Positions 8,370-16,197 of a DNA stretch of 64,000 bases are shown here, one piece after another. Numbering within the stretch: the stretch's first letter is position 1; each line of letters begins with the position of its first letter. This DNA is from Lachnospiraceae bacterium (GTDB lineage Bacteria; Bacillota; Clostridia; Lachnospirales; Lachnospiraceae), in contig JAFWZV010000009.1 in the NCBI GenBank assembly GCA_017517305.1, positions 62,001 to 126,000 of the forward strand, given 5' to 3'. The notes beneath the pieces are model-generated. The model was not told where the DNA came from. It ran no database searches and was given only the letters and a program-made list of their open reading frames with translations. The position numbers and the translations under genes were made by a program.

Positions 8370-8912
8370 TTAAAATTCCTTGTATAGCCTTATTATTACC
8401 ATAAGAATAGCAAATGTTCTATGAATATCCACGGGGTGTTCCAAGGAATGCCCCACCTCTTCAAATTGCTTCAATGGTATATCTTGTTCCACACAATAAA
8501 TCTTTAGCTTTCTACTTTCTAAAATGGTATCCTCTTTACCTGCCACAACTATGCATTTACCTCGTTGCATATATTTCAAGCTGGAGTCCACCGGAGTAAG
8601 ATAAATATGTCTTGCACGAATCTTATAGTGAGACTCACAAAAGCCTGCCAATGCACATCCCATACTCTTTGACACAAACACAATGTCCTCATAGCAAGAA
8701 AAATCAACCATATCAAGCTGTTTTAATACTATATCCTTAGCTTCTTCTATAAGTCCGGATATATCGGTCTTGTCCCCTTTTAGTCTATAATTATAATCAA
8801 GCTTTATAACATCATAGCCCCTATCAGAAAATATCTTTCCACAATAATACAAAAGAGGCTTGTCACAGCTATAATTTCGACCAGGGAATTCAATCAAAAG
8901 CTTTCGTCCCAT
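8370..8912 (-). CDS. Small alpha/beta-hydrolase-like protein
   Basis: A 180-aa protein with the pattern of a compact serine hydrolase. The nucleophile elbow is SKSMG with Ser at 83, a variant of GxSxG. Asp128 in GKEDTI follows a predicted strand, and His155 in VGHSLE completes a plausible triad. The N-terminus (RKLLIEFPGRNYS) lacks a signal peptide, so it is cytoplasmic. It is the third gene of a tight operon after a HAD phosphatase and a degenerate PEP-synthase-like protein, 11 bases behind the latter. Substrate unknown. The fold call rests on motif spacing; the family was not recognised precisely. Confidence 0.6.
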   Translation of the reverse strand: MGRKLLIEFPGRNYSCDKPLLYYCGKIFSDRGYDVIKLDYNYRLKGDKTDISGLIEEAKDIVLKQLDMVDFSCYEDIVFVSKSMGCALAGFCESHYKIRARHIYLTPVDSSLKYMQRGKCIVVAGKEDTILESRKLKIYCVEQDIPLKQFEEVGHSLEHPVDIHRTFAILMVIIRLYKEF

Positions 8913-8923
8913 GAAAATCCCCC

Positions 8924-11230
8924 TTATTTTACTTCACTTATTTTCTTCTTAGCACAATCTAGCTCTACCCGCTTCATCATAAGCACTGTTTTAAATAACT
9001 TTTCACCACAGCCTAGGGCCGCCGGAATATTAAGCTCCATACATCGTTTTGCTATTCTTGAATCCTTGGTATCCTTCTTGGTTATTATTCCCTTAATATC
9101 CTTAGTAAAGATCCAGTCATAAGCCAAAGTAACCTTTGAGAGTAACACAATCTTTCCTGTCACATCCACATCATGGCCTTCGTCATAATAGGCAATATCT
9201 CCAACAACACACTTGTCTGTCAGATAGTCTGGTATCTCCTCATCAATATCTATTACATCCAAATCTCCCACATTAATAATAACATCCGGAAGCACCAGAT
9301 AAGAATAGGCATGATACATATTTCTTCTGGCCTCTATGGTCATAACATAGGAGTCTCTACTATGATAGCTATCTAAATCCTGAATTTCCAGATAGGACAT
9401 ATCCTCCTTATCTATACCTATCAACTCTCCTAGCCTTGCAATTATATCCAGAAGAAGACCTATAGATTTTGCATACTCAAATCTATAACTATCAGCCAGT
9501 TCACTGGCTCCATTAATAAAGCCAATAAGCTTATCCACATCAACCTTAAGCTCTGAGTCTTCAAGAGCCTTAGCAATTATATCTCTATCCAATGATTTGG
9601 CTATCTTCTTTTCTTTTGACACTTCATAATCTCGAACTGTCTCTAAATTACTGTATAATTTTCTGTAGCTGTGAGCCCTTATATCACATATGCTAATTCG
9701 AAGATGACCATATTTTCCATCAAATTCCTCCCAGGAAAGCTTTCCACTGGTATAATCCTCAAAGTCTCTCTTAAAACAAGAGGACACAGTATCAAGAGAT
9801 AATCTAAAGGCATCAATATCTTCTCTCTTTAGATATCCTTCCTTAACCAAGGAATTGCAAAAACCTTTAGCAATGAACTCGCATCTTTCCTGTCTGGTAT
9901 ATCCTGGGGAACAGTAATTTCTCATGGACTCTATAAGCTCAGCAATATAATTATATAACTTTAAGCTGTTCGTCTCCTCCATAGGCTTAAGCTCTCTTAC
10001 CCTTCTTCTGGTAATCATAAGCTTAGTCAAAGCCTCTGTGTCACTGTCATGTAGTTCCTCATAATTATTAATAATATTCTCTGTTAAGTCTAATAAGCTT
10101 TTTCCGAAGCTATTTATCTCCTCTTCTGAGAATCCATAATTACCTAATTTTTTTAATCTTCTGGCTGTAGATAAATTATACGAGCCAAATACAATAGCAC
10201 TATCTACTTTTCTGTGTCTTCTCCTATTGTCAGTAAGCACATTCTGATAATAATTAAATATTTTATCTCTTAATATTCTATCCATACCTGCTGGTATCAG
10301 CGCATTAAATAGACAATCAATAGATACATATGGTTTGTTACCAACTCTATGCATAAGACTTGAGTCTACACCCTCATAGCCTAACTGTTTTATGGTTTCT
10401 CCCCATATTCCAGAGGTAAGAATACCCTTAAACAAAGAATAATCCAGAGGTCTTGGTTCTGAACCAATCATCTTAGATGGATTCCAATATGCCTGATGAG
10501 ACATAATATGATGGGTATCTAAATAATTACACTTAGCAAATGCTTTCGTATCAGAAAACTCTCTATCCGTCATAAGAATATGACTACCCACTAATCTTTC
10601 CATAGGCTTTAGCTGATAAACTATAATCTTGTTATCTGAATCCACGCCAAATTCTATGCTAAATTCCTGTATGTCTAAAGCCTTCTCCAAATCTCTAGCT
10701 GCAAATATCAGATTCATAAAGGACTCATCCAAAAATTCTCTGGATACATTATTAGCAATCCATTTTGTTCTTGATTTTGCCTTAATATTATCTTCTCGCA
10801 TCTCATCAATATAGTTATAAACAACCATATAGTAAGGTCTTCCATAATAAATATCCCTAGTGTAACACACTCCACACATAACAAGGTTATCATACATTCT
10901 GTGGATAATTATCTCACTGTCACTTCTACCCTCACATTCTAAAGCAACATTCCTTATGGCTTCAAAAACCGCTTCCTTATCAGATGCTTCAATGTTCTCA
11001 AATCCGCTAAATATACCTGTTCCTGCAGATACACCTTCCTCACTGGCTATATAATTTCTCCTCACTATGAGTGGACCTTCTGAGAAGGTTCTCTTAATAT
11101 TACCCCACACAGCCTCTTTGTATAAATTAAAATCCGAAGCACTTATCTCAATTATATCTTCAAGCTTTATTCTATTGTCATCATCAAGGTTTTTCTCCTC
11201 TAACCCTGTCAATATATCAGCTTTATTCAT
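8924..11230 (-). CDS. Divergent PEP synthase / PPDK-like protein lacking the phosphohistidine
   Basis: This 768-aa protein resembles PEP synthase and rifampicin phosphotransferase but is stripped down. Near the N-terminus LIVRRNYIASEEGVSAG matches the ATP-grasp VRSSA...EDxxxxSxAG element, while the usual GGKxxxL segment before it is missing. Around residues 190-215, IEFGVDSDNKIIVYQLKP matches the end of the ATP-binding domain, with QxRP changed to QLKP. A helical middle of about 400 residues is unrecognised. The C-terminal 90 residues look like the PEP-utiliser swivel domain (GIITKKDTKDSRIAKR, then NIPAALGCG), but the GGxxSHxAI phosphohistidine site reads KKDTKDSRIA. Family resemblance is visible; activity is doubtful. 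It lies between a HAD phosphatase gene and a hydrolase gene. Confidence 0.65.
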   Translation of the reverse strand: MNKADILTGLEEKNLDDDNRIKLEDIIEISASDFNLYKEAVWGNIKRTFSEGPLIVRRNYIASEEGVSAGTGIFSGFENIEASDKEAVFEAIRNVALECEGRSDSEIIIHRMYDNLVMCGVCYTRDIYYGRPYYMVVYNYIDEMREDNIKAKSRTKWIANNVSREFLDESFMNLIFAARDLEKALDIQEFSIEFGVDSDNKIIVYQLKPMERLVGSHILMTDREFSDTKAFAKCNYLDTHHIMSHQAYWNPSKMIGSEPRPLDYSLFKGILTSGIWGETIKQLGYEGVDSSLMHRVGNKPYVSIDCLFNALIPAGMDRILRDKIFNYYQNVLTDNRRRHRKVDSAIVFGSYNLSTARRLKKLGNYGFSEEEINSFGKSLLDLTENIINNYEELHDSDTEALTKLMITRRRVRELKPMEETNSLKLYNYIAELIESMRNYCSPGYTRQERCEFIAKGFCNSLVKEGYLKREDIDAFRLSLDTVSSCFKRDFEDYTSGKLSWEEFDGKYGHLRISICDIRAHSYRKLYSNLETVRDYEVSKEKKIAKSLDRDIIAKALEDSELKVDVDKLIGFINGASELADSYRFEYAKSIGLLLDIIARLGELIGIDKEDMSYLEIQDLDSYHSRDSYVMTIEARRNMYHAYSYLVLPDVIINVGDLDVIDIDEEIPDYLTDKCVVGDIAYYDEGHDVDVTGKIVLLSKVTLAYDWIFTKDIKGIITKKDTKDSRIAKRCMELNIPAALGCGEKLFKTVLMMKRVELDCAKKKISEVK

Positions 11231-11244
11231 ACCAAACTCCGTTC

Positions 11245-12057
11245 TTACAAAATAAATTCCTTAATCACCTGAACTATTCCATCCTCATCACAGGAAGCAG
11301 TAATATAATCAGCATTATCCTTTACTATCTGCTGGGCATTATCCATGGCAACACCAACTCCACCATACTGTACCATGGTTAAATCATTGAAACCATCACC
11401 ACAACAAATTGTATCCTCCTGCTTCATACCCAATATTCCCACTAATTTATTGATAGATTCCGCCTTGTCCACACCCTTAATTGTAATCTCTATAAAATAT
11501 GGTTCTGAACGAAAAACATTCAAATCCGGAGCCAAAAGATTAGCTAACTCTTCTTCATATATAGCCGCTTTATCAGGTGGCGCAGTTAACAAGCACTTTG
11601 TCATATCAAAATCAACTTCATCTAAGAACTTATCAACCCTATGAATAACCATAGAGTTAAGTCTTGCTTCATACTCCATATATTCATCTATCTCAGTTCC
11701 AGTAAGCACTACGTCTTCCTTATAAGTAACCATACCAATACCATGAGCCACAGCATAATCATATATAGTCTTAAGATATGAGTTTGGAATGGCTTTCTGA
11801 AATACAGTCTCACCAGTCTTGCAGTTTATAACCTTACCACCATTAAAGGACAACACATACCCACCGTATTCGTTAAGCTTGAGCTGATTGGCATAAGCCT
11901 TCATCCCTGGATAGGGTCTTCCTGACGCCAATGCGACTATATGTCCTAGCTCCTGAATCTTAAGCAAATGCTCTAGCGTTGCCGGAGTAATCTCCTTCTT
12001 GGAATTTACCAATGTTCCATCTATATCAAGCACCAATAATTTCTTATTTTCCGTCAT
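11245..12057 (-). CDS. Cof-type HAD-IIB family hydrolase
   Basis: A 270-aa HAD phosphatase of the Cof/YidA group, which dephosphorylates small sugar phosphates, nucleotides or cofactors. Motif I is DIDGTLVNS with the nucleophile Asp at residue 11. Motif II is ASGRPY. The type IIB cap lies in the middle, and motif IV is CCGDGFNDLTM near the C-terminus, followed by GVAMDNAQ. The ATG follows GAGG. It is the first gene of a three-gene operon with a PEP-synthase-like protein and an alpha/beta hydrolase, with gaps of 14 and 11 bases. Substrate cannot be inferred from sequence. Confidence 0.88.
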   Translation of the reverse strand: MTENKKLLVLDIDGTLVNSKKEITPATLEHLLKIQELGHIVALASGRPYPGMKAYANQLKLNEYGGYVLSFNGGKVINCKTGETVFQKAIPNSYLKTIYDYAVAHGIGMVTYKEDVVLTGTEIDEYMEYEARLNSMVIHRVDKFLDEVDFDMTKCLLTAPPDKAAIYEEELANLLAPDLNVFRSEPYFIEITIKGVDKAESINKLVGILGMKQEDTICCGDGFNDLTMVQYGGVGVAMDNAQQIVKDNADYITASCDEDGIVQVIKEFIL

Positions 12058-12110
12058 AATAAAACCTCATATTTCATATTTTAGTCCGTCATTTTATAAT
12101 AACATTTTTT

Positions 12111-12139
12111 TTGCGATTTTAGAAGATATATGTTAGAAT
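12111..12139 (+). promoter_or_regulatory. Sigma-A-type promoter of the RlmH-paralog gene
   Basis: TTGCGA and TAGAAT are spaced by 17 bases, and the -10 box ends 37 bases before the ATG at 12177. AAAGGTGG provides the ribosome site. This well-formed promoter argues that the downstream gene is expressed and not a relic. Confidence 0.7.
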
Positions 12140-12176
12140 AATTTGAATATTTTTGAAATTACTAAAGGTGGCAAAA

Positions 12177-12596
12177 ATGGAGATAATCATACATATAGAA
12201 TCAAAAAAATTAGATAAAAATCTACAGCTTGCAATTAATGAATATATCAAAAGAACCTCACCTTATTGCAGGGTTAATATAAAGCTTTACAAAAGCTTTG
12301 ATAAGCTTACAACAAAATCAGGTTCTAAGGTATTTAAGGTTATTGCTGGTGATGGTTCCCCTACTTCTGAGAGGCTATGTCAAATCATCCAAAATCTCAA
12401 TTTAAACGGATTTTCTTGTATTGAATTTGTGATTACAGATTGCAACAAGGATACTATATACCCTGCTATATTTGATAGCTTAGAGACTTTTAACCTGTCT
12501 TCATTTTCTATGAGTATGGATTTAACAACCGTAGTACTTACTGAGCAAATATACAGAGCTTACACAATTATGAACAATATTACATACCACAAATAA
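12177..12596 (+). CDS. RlmH-like SPOUT methyltransferase paralog with degenerate SAM knot
   Basis: This 139-aa protein aligns end to end with RlmH, the SPOUT methyltransferase of 23S rRNA pseudouridine 1915. AINEYIKRTSPYCRV matches the RlmH N-terminal helix. LTTVVLTEQIYRAYTI and the terminal YHK match its C-terminus. The SAM-binding knot has decayed: the usual IGGxxG is VITDCNKD (residues 85-92), and MTFPHQ has become MSMDL with loss of Pro-His-Gln. The ATG after AAAGGTGG was chosen over an upstream TTG. It faces a second RlmH gene that has the knot but lacks this tail. It could be a non-catalytic partner, a decaying copy, or an RNA-binding derivative. Confidence 0.72.
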   Translation: MEIIIHIESKKLDKNLQLAINEYIKRTSPYCRVNIKLYKSFDKLTTKSGSKVFKVIAGDGSPTSERLCQIIQNLNLNGFSCIEFVITDCNKDTIYPAIFDSLETFNLSSFSMSMDLTTVVLTEQIYRAYTIMNNITYHK

Positions 12597-12626
12597 AAGC
12601 CATTGAATTACTATTCAACGGCTTTT
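12595..12626. terminator. Bidirectional terminator between the two RlmH-family genes
   Basis: AAAAGCCATTGAAT and ATTCAACGGCTTTT form a 14-bp stem with one mismatch and a four-base loop, with A/T runs on both sides. It contains part of the stop codon of the plus-strand gene and the last five codons of the minus-strand rlmH, so it shapes the RlmH C-terminus. Confidence 0.8.
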
Positions 12627-13069
12627 AATATTTGTTCTGCCAGCATAACTCTCATCAGCTGATGTGGAAATGTCATATTAGAAAAGCTAAGCTTATAATC
12701 AGCCCTATCAACCACTCGTTTATCCAAACCTAAAGAGCCACCAATTATAAATATTACGTTATCACACTGCTTTGTCTTAGCTTTATCTAATTGTTTCTTC
12801 ATAAGTGTCAGGTCTGTACTTTTTCCTTCTATACATAAGGCAATCACATAATCATTCCCATTGATATGTTCCAAAAGCTTATCACCTTCTACCGCCTTAA
12901 TCTTATCAATAACTGTCTGACTAGGGTTAGATGAAATGCTCTCATCAGTAAGCTCCACCACTTGAAAATGTACTTTTTTGTTAATCTGACTATAATATTC
13001 TTCTAGCTTCTTCCTATAGAATTCTTCTTTTATTTTGCCTAAAACCAATAATTTAAAACTAAAATTCAT
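12611..13069 (-). CDS. rlmH: 23S rRNA (pseudouridine-1915-N3) methyltransferase RlmH, C-terminally shortened
   Basis: RlmH methylates pseudouridine 1915 in helix 69 of assembled 70S ribosomes, acting as a homodimer. The SAM-binding elements are intact: ALCIEGK, FIIGGSLGLDKRVV (residues 108-120), and KLSFSNMTFPHQLMRVML. The protein then ends EQILKAVE, about nine residues short of the family's usual EQIYRAxxI...YHK ending. The missing tail falls in the shared terminator hairpin. The ATG gives 152 aa; a GTG four codons upstream is an alternative and both have weak ribosome sites. The convergent neighbour keeps exactly the missing tail. Family assignment is firm; whether it is active alone is not. 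Confidence 0.9.
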   Translation of the reverse strand: MNFSFKLLVLGKIKEEFYRKKLEEYYSQINKKVHFQVVELTDESISSNPSQTVIDKIKAVEGDKLLEHINGNDYVIALCIEGKSTDLTLMKKQLDKAKTKQCDNVIFIIGGSLGLDKRVVDRADYKLSFSNMTFPHQLMRVMLAEQILKAVE

Positions 13070-13185
13070 AATTTTTCCCACAATTCTTTACACAAACTTA
13101 TTTTCTTGTTTAAACTTTGTTCATAAATTCGGTTTATAATCAAAGTATAGTTTTTTTCATAAATCCTCTCTTTAAATTATAACAG

Positions 13186-13215
13186 AAAAAACCGGTTTAT
13201 TTAACCGGTTTTTTT
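13186..13215. terminator. Rho-independent terminator after putP
   Basis: A perfect 12-bp stem AAAAAACCGGTT/AACCGGTTTTTT with a five-base loop lies 18 bases past the putP stop. A and T runs flank it on both sides, so it can end the long murE-putP operon and is symmetric enough to work from the other direction. Confidence 0.88.
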
Positions 13216-13232
13216 GTGTTTATTTTTAACTT

Positions 13233-14777
13233 TTAAACATTGCCGTTCTTTACATCCTCAAATTCCTGAATAATTTCATCACTTACCTTAGGAGTAATAA
13301 GGCTAACTAAAATGATAAATGCTAAGCTTATAAAGAATCCTACAAGCAATGAATAAATTCCTGTGTGTGCTCCAAGAGTCTGCATAACGCCGTCCACGTT
13401 AACAAGCTTAATATAATCCCAGATAATAACTGTAAGACCTCCACTAAGCATACCTGCCATAGCACCGTAAAGATTTATTCTCTTCCAGTACAGCGACAAA
13501 AGTATAGTTGGTCCAAAGGCTGCACCAAGTCCTGCCCATGCATTAGATACAAGACCCATAATACTTGAATTAGGATTCCATGCAATAGCAAACGCTATTA
13601 CAGCAACAATTACAACTGTAAATCTGCTGACAAGCATAACCTTCTTCTCATCCATCTTCTTAAACATTACACCACTGAATAAATCCTTGGCAACTGATGA
13701 AGATGATACCAAAAGCTGTGAGTCTGCTGTAGACATTATGGCCGCAAGTATTCCACACAGGAATATACCACCTATAAATGGAATTCTAATATCATCCATA
13801 AACATTTTCTTAATCATCTCAATAAATACATTCTCATACTCTGCATTCTCAGTTCCAAGAATCTGTGGGAAGAGATACGCTCTACCGACAACACCTATAA
13901 CACATGCAACAGCAAGAGAAAGAAGTACCCAAACGATAGCAACCTTCTTAGACTTACCAAGCTCCTTCTCATCCTTAACAGCCATAAATCTTATGAGAAT
14001 GTGTGGCATACCACAATATCCAAGACCCCAAGCAAGCTGTGATAATATACTTACTGCAGAGATAGGCTCACCACCCTCATTAAATATATTAAGGAATTCA
14101 CTTACGCTAACATCAAGCCCGCTATCTCTAAGGTTTGGTACAATGTTACCTGTCCCCATAAGTACTACTGCAATTATAGGTACAGCAAGAATTGCAATAA
14201 GCATCATAAGTCCCTGAATAAAGTCTGTCTCACATACTGCAAGGAAGCCTCCAAAAAATGTGTACAGAAGAATTACACCCGCACCAACCATAAGAGCTAC
14301 ATGGTAGTCCATGCCAGTAATAGATACAAAAAGCTTACCACCGGCCGCAAAGGATGAAGCAGTGTAAACCAAGAAGAAAATTACCATTACAACAGCTGAA
14401 ATAGCCATAAGTATTTTCTTCTCATCCTTAAATCTGTTACTGAGATACTCTGGAATTGTCATAGCATTACCAGATCTTATAGTATATCTTCTAAGTCTTC
14501 CTGATACAAATATCCAGTTAAGAACTGTACCGATAAAAAGTCCGATAGCAATCCATGCCTGATTTGTACCAAATGCGTAGATACAGCCTGGAAGTCCCAT
14601 AAGGAGCCATCCACTCATATCTGATGCCTGGGCGGAAAGGGCTGCCACCCATCCGTTAAGATTACGTCCACCAAGGAAGTAATCATCTGCATTTTTGTTC
14701 TTTTTAGCACTTGTAATACCTATAACAAGCATAATAGCCATATAGATACCAAGAGCAACTATTAACCAAGTTGTCAT
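13233..14777 (-). CDS. putP: Sodium/proline symporter
   Basis: A 514-aa solute:sodium symporter of the PutP group, importing proline with sodium. ALSAQASDMSGWLLMGLPG near residue 50 is the PutP signature of helix 2 and its sodium site. About thirteen hydrophobic helices span the protein, and it ends in a short charged tail (VKNGNV). The start overlaps the thiN stop as TAATG, so translation is coupled to a thiamine enzyme with no obvious functional link. It is the last gene before a strong terminator. Proline could serve as osmolyte or as a Stickland substrate; which cannot be told here. Confidence 0.93.
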   Translation of the reverse strand: MTTWLIVALGIYMAIMLVIGITSAKKNKNADDYFLGGRNLNGWVAALSAQASDMSGWLLMGLPGCIYAFGTNQAWIAIGLFIGTVLNWIFVSGRLRRYTIRSGNAMTIPEYLSNRFKDEKKILMAISAVVMVIFFLVYTASSFAAGGKLFVSITGMDYHVALMVGAGVILLYTFFGGFLAVCETDFIQGLMMLIAILAVPIIAVVLMGTGNIVPNLRDSGLDVSVSEFLNIFNEGGEPISAVSILSQLAWGLGYCGMPHILIRFMAVKDEKELGKSKKVAIVWVLLSLAVACVIGVVGRAYLFPQILGTENAEYENVFIEMIKKMFMDDIRIPFIGGIFLCGILAAIMSTADSQLLVSSSSVAKDLFSGVMFKKMDEKKVMLVSRFTVVIVAVIAFAIAWNPNSSIMGLVSNAWAGLGAAFGPTILLSLYWKRINLYGAMAGMLSGGLTVIIWDYIKLVNVDGVMQTLGAHTGIYSLLVGFFISLAFIILVSLITPKVSDEIIQEFEDVKNGNV

Positions 14778-15424
14778 TAGTCTTTGGTCTCCATCACCAT
14801 AAGATATCCTGTCTTAATGGAAATGAAGCCTTCCTCCTCTCTTATTTCATTGCTAATACCTATGGTATCAGCCTTTATCATAGTAGCATCTGAAAGTCCA
14901 TAAGCAAAACCAGATAAAGTAATCCCTGTTACCTCATCAGAAAATGGTATAAGAGATACATACTTTCCATACTGATTTTTCTTACTGATTTTAAGTTGCT
15001 TATCTATCATTGTAATTTTGTTTTGCTCATCTATAATACTAGCCTTTACACCCTGGTCTAAGCATAGCTTTAACAGAGCAAAATTCCCCATCATATGATC
15101 CAATCTACCACCTGTAGCACCAAGCATAGTTATGGTAGCTGGTTTAAGCTTTAGAGCTTCCAATACCGCCATATGAGTATCTGTAGCATCCTTAATAGGA
15201 TTTAAAAAAATTGCATTAGGCTTTCCTTGGTATTTTTCTCTTATACCAATATCTGCAGAATCAAAATCCCCAATAACCATATCTGTCACCACTCCAAGCC
15301 TGTCCAAAACCTGGGCACCCTTATCAACGCCTATAATAAAGCTATTACAGGTGTCTTTTATGGTGGTTTCAATTGTCTCATCACAGGTAATTCCACCTGC
15401 AACTATAATAATATTGTTATTCAT
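14777..15424 (-). CDS. thiN: Thiamine pyrophosphokinase
   Basis: ThiN transfers pyrophosphate from ATP to thiamine to give thiamine diphosphate. The 215-aa protein shows GVDKGAQVLDRLGVVTDMVIGDFDS split by the metal-binding GDFDS, then DATDTHMAVLEAL, and LGATGGRLDHMMGN, all typical of the family. The ATG has only a weak GGTAAT ribosome site. It follows rpe after 88 bases, the rsgA-rpe-thiN order common in Clostridia, and overlaps putP by one base. No TPP riboswitch is visible upstream. Confidence 0.94.
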   Translation of the reverse strand: MNNNIIIVAGGITCDETIETTIKDTCNSFIIGVDKGAQVLDRLGVVTDMVIGDFDSADIGIREKYQGKPNAIFLNPIKDATDTHMAVLEALKLKPATITMLGATGGRLDHMMGNFALLKLCLDQGVKASIIDEQNKITMIDKQLKISKKNQYGKYVSLIPFSDEVTGITLSGFAYGLSDATMIKADTIGISNEIREEEGFISIKTGYLMVMETKD

Positions 15425-15512
15425 ATTACCAACATATGTTATACGCTTTCACAACAAATCATCTCACAATCCATTCATTACACACAGAATATGCAAGAGA
15501 AAATATTATCTG

Positions 15513-16169
15513 TTATGAATTCATAATCTCCAAAAATTTCTTAACGTTATCAGCTTTATCTCCCTTGAACACAGCAGAGCCTGCAACTATTACATTGGCC
15601 CCTGCATCAATAACTGACTTAACATTATCAAGAGTTATTCCACCATCAACTTCAATATCTATAGTACATCCAAGCTTCTTAGCCAATGCCTTTGTAGCAG
15701 AAATCTTATCAATTGCCTTAGGCATAAACTTCTGTCCTCCAAAGCCGGGCTCCACACTCATTATAAGCACCATATCTATAAATGGAATATACTCCTCTAA
15801 CACACTTACGTCAGTATCCGGCTTTATGGAAACCCCACACTTAACTCCTGCTGCTTTAATAGCATTAATAGTTGCCATAAGATCCTCACAGGCCTCATAG
15901 TGCACAGTAATCATATCAGCACCAGCATTTTTAAATACCTCTACATATCTAATAGGCTCAACTATCATAAGATGAACATCAAAGAAGCGATTAGTAATCT
16001 TACGAATGCACTCTATGACTGGTGGGCCAAATGATATATTAGGGACAAAGGTACCATCCATAACATCAAGATGAAACCACTGGGCACCAGCATCATCTAT
16101 AATCTTAGAATCTCTTTCAATATTGTTAAAATCCACTGATAACAGTGACGGTGAAAGTATATTTTCCAT
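15513..16169 (-). CDS. rpe: Ribulose-phosphate 3-epimerase
   Basis: Rpe interconverts ribulose 5-phosphate and xylulose 5-phosphate in the pentose phosphate pathway. The TIM-barrel protein (218 aa) begins LSPSLLSVDF, carries HLDVMDGTFVPNISFG with metal ligands, VHLMI, MSVEPGFGGQKFMP, and the phosphate-binding VDGGI and VAGSAVF motifs. The ATG follows AAGGAG. It lies 28 bases after rsgA in a conserved prkC-rsgA-rpe-thiN run. Confidence 0.97.
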   Translation of the reverse strand: MENILSPSLLSVDFNNIERDSKIIDDAGAQWFHLDVMDGTFVPNISFGPPVIECIRKITNRFFDVHLMIVEPIRYVEVFKNAGADMITVHYEACEDLMATINAIKAAGVKCGVSIKPDTDVSVLEEYIPFIDMVLIMSVEPGFGGQKFMPKAIDKISATKALAKKLGCTIDIEVDGGITLDNVKSVIDAGANVIVAGSAVFKGDKADNVKKFLEIMNS

Positions 16170-16197
16170 ATTTTTCTCCTTAATAATGTATGTGTAG

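Noticed and set aside
12177-12596. Pseudogene call for the RlmH paralog
   Set aside because: The frame is intact, has a sigma-A-like promoter, a ribosome site and a terminator, and conserves the functionally important tail, so decay is not the simplest reading.
15425-15512. TPP riboswitch upstream of thiN
   Set aside because: No CTGAGA-type core or paired arms were found in the short rpe-thiN gap.
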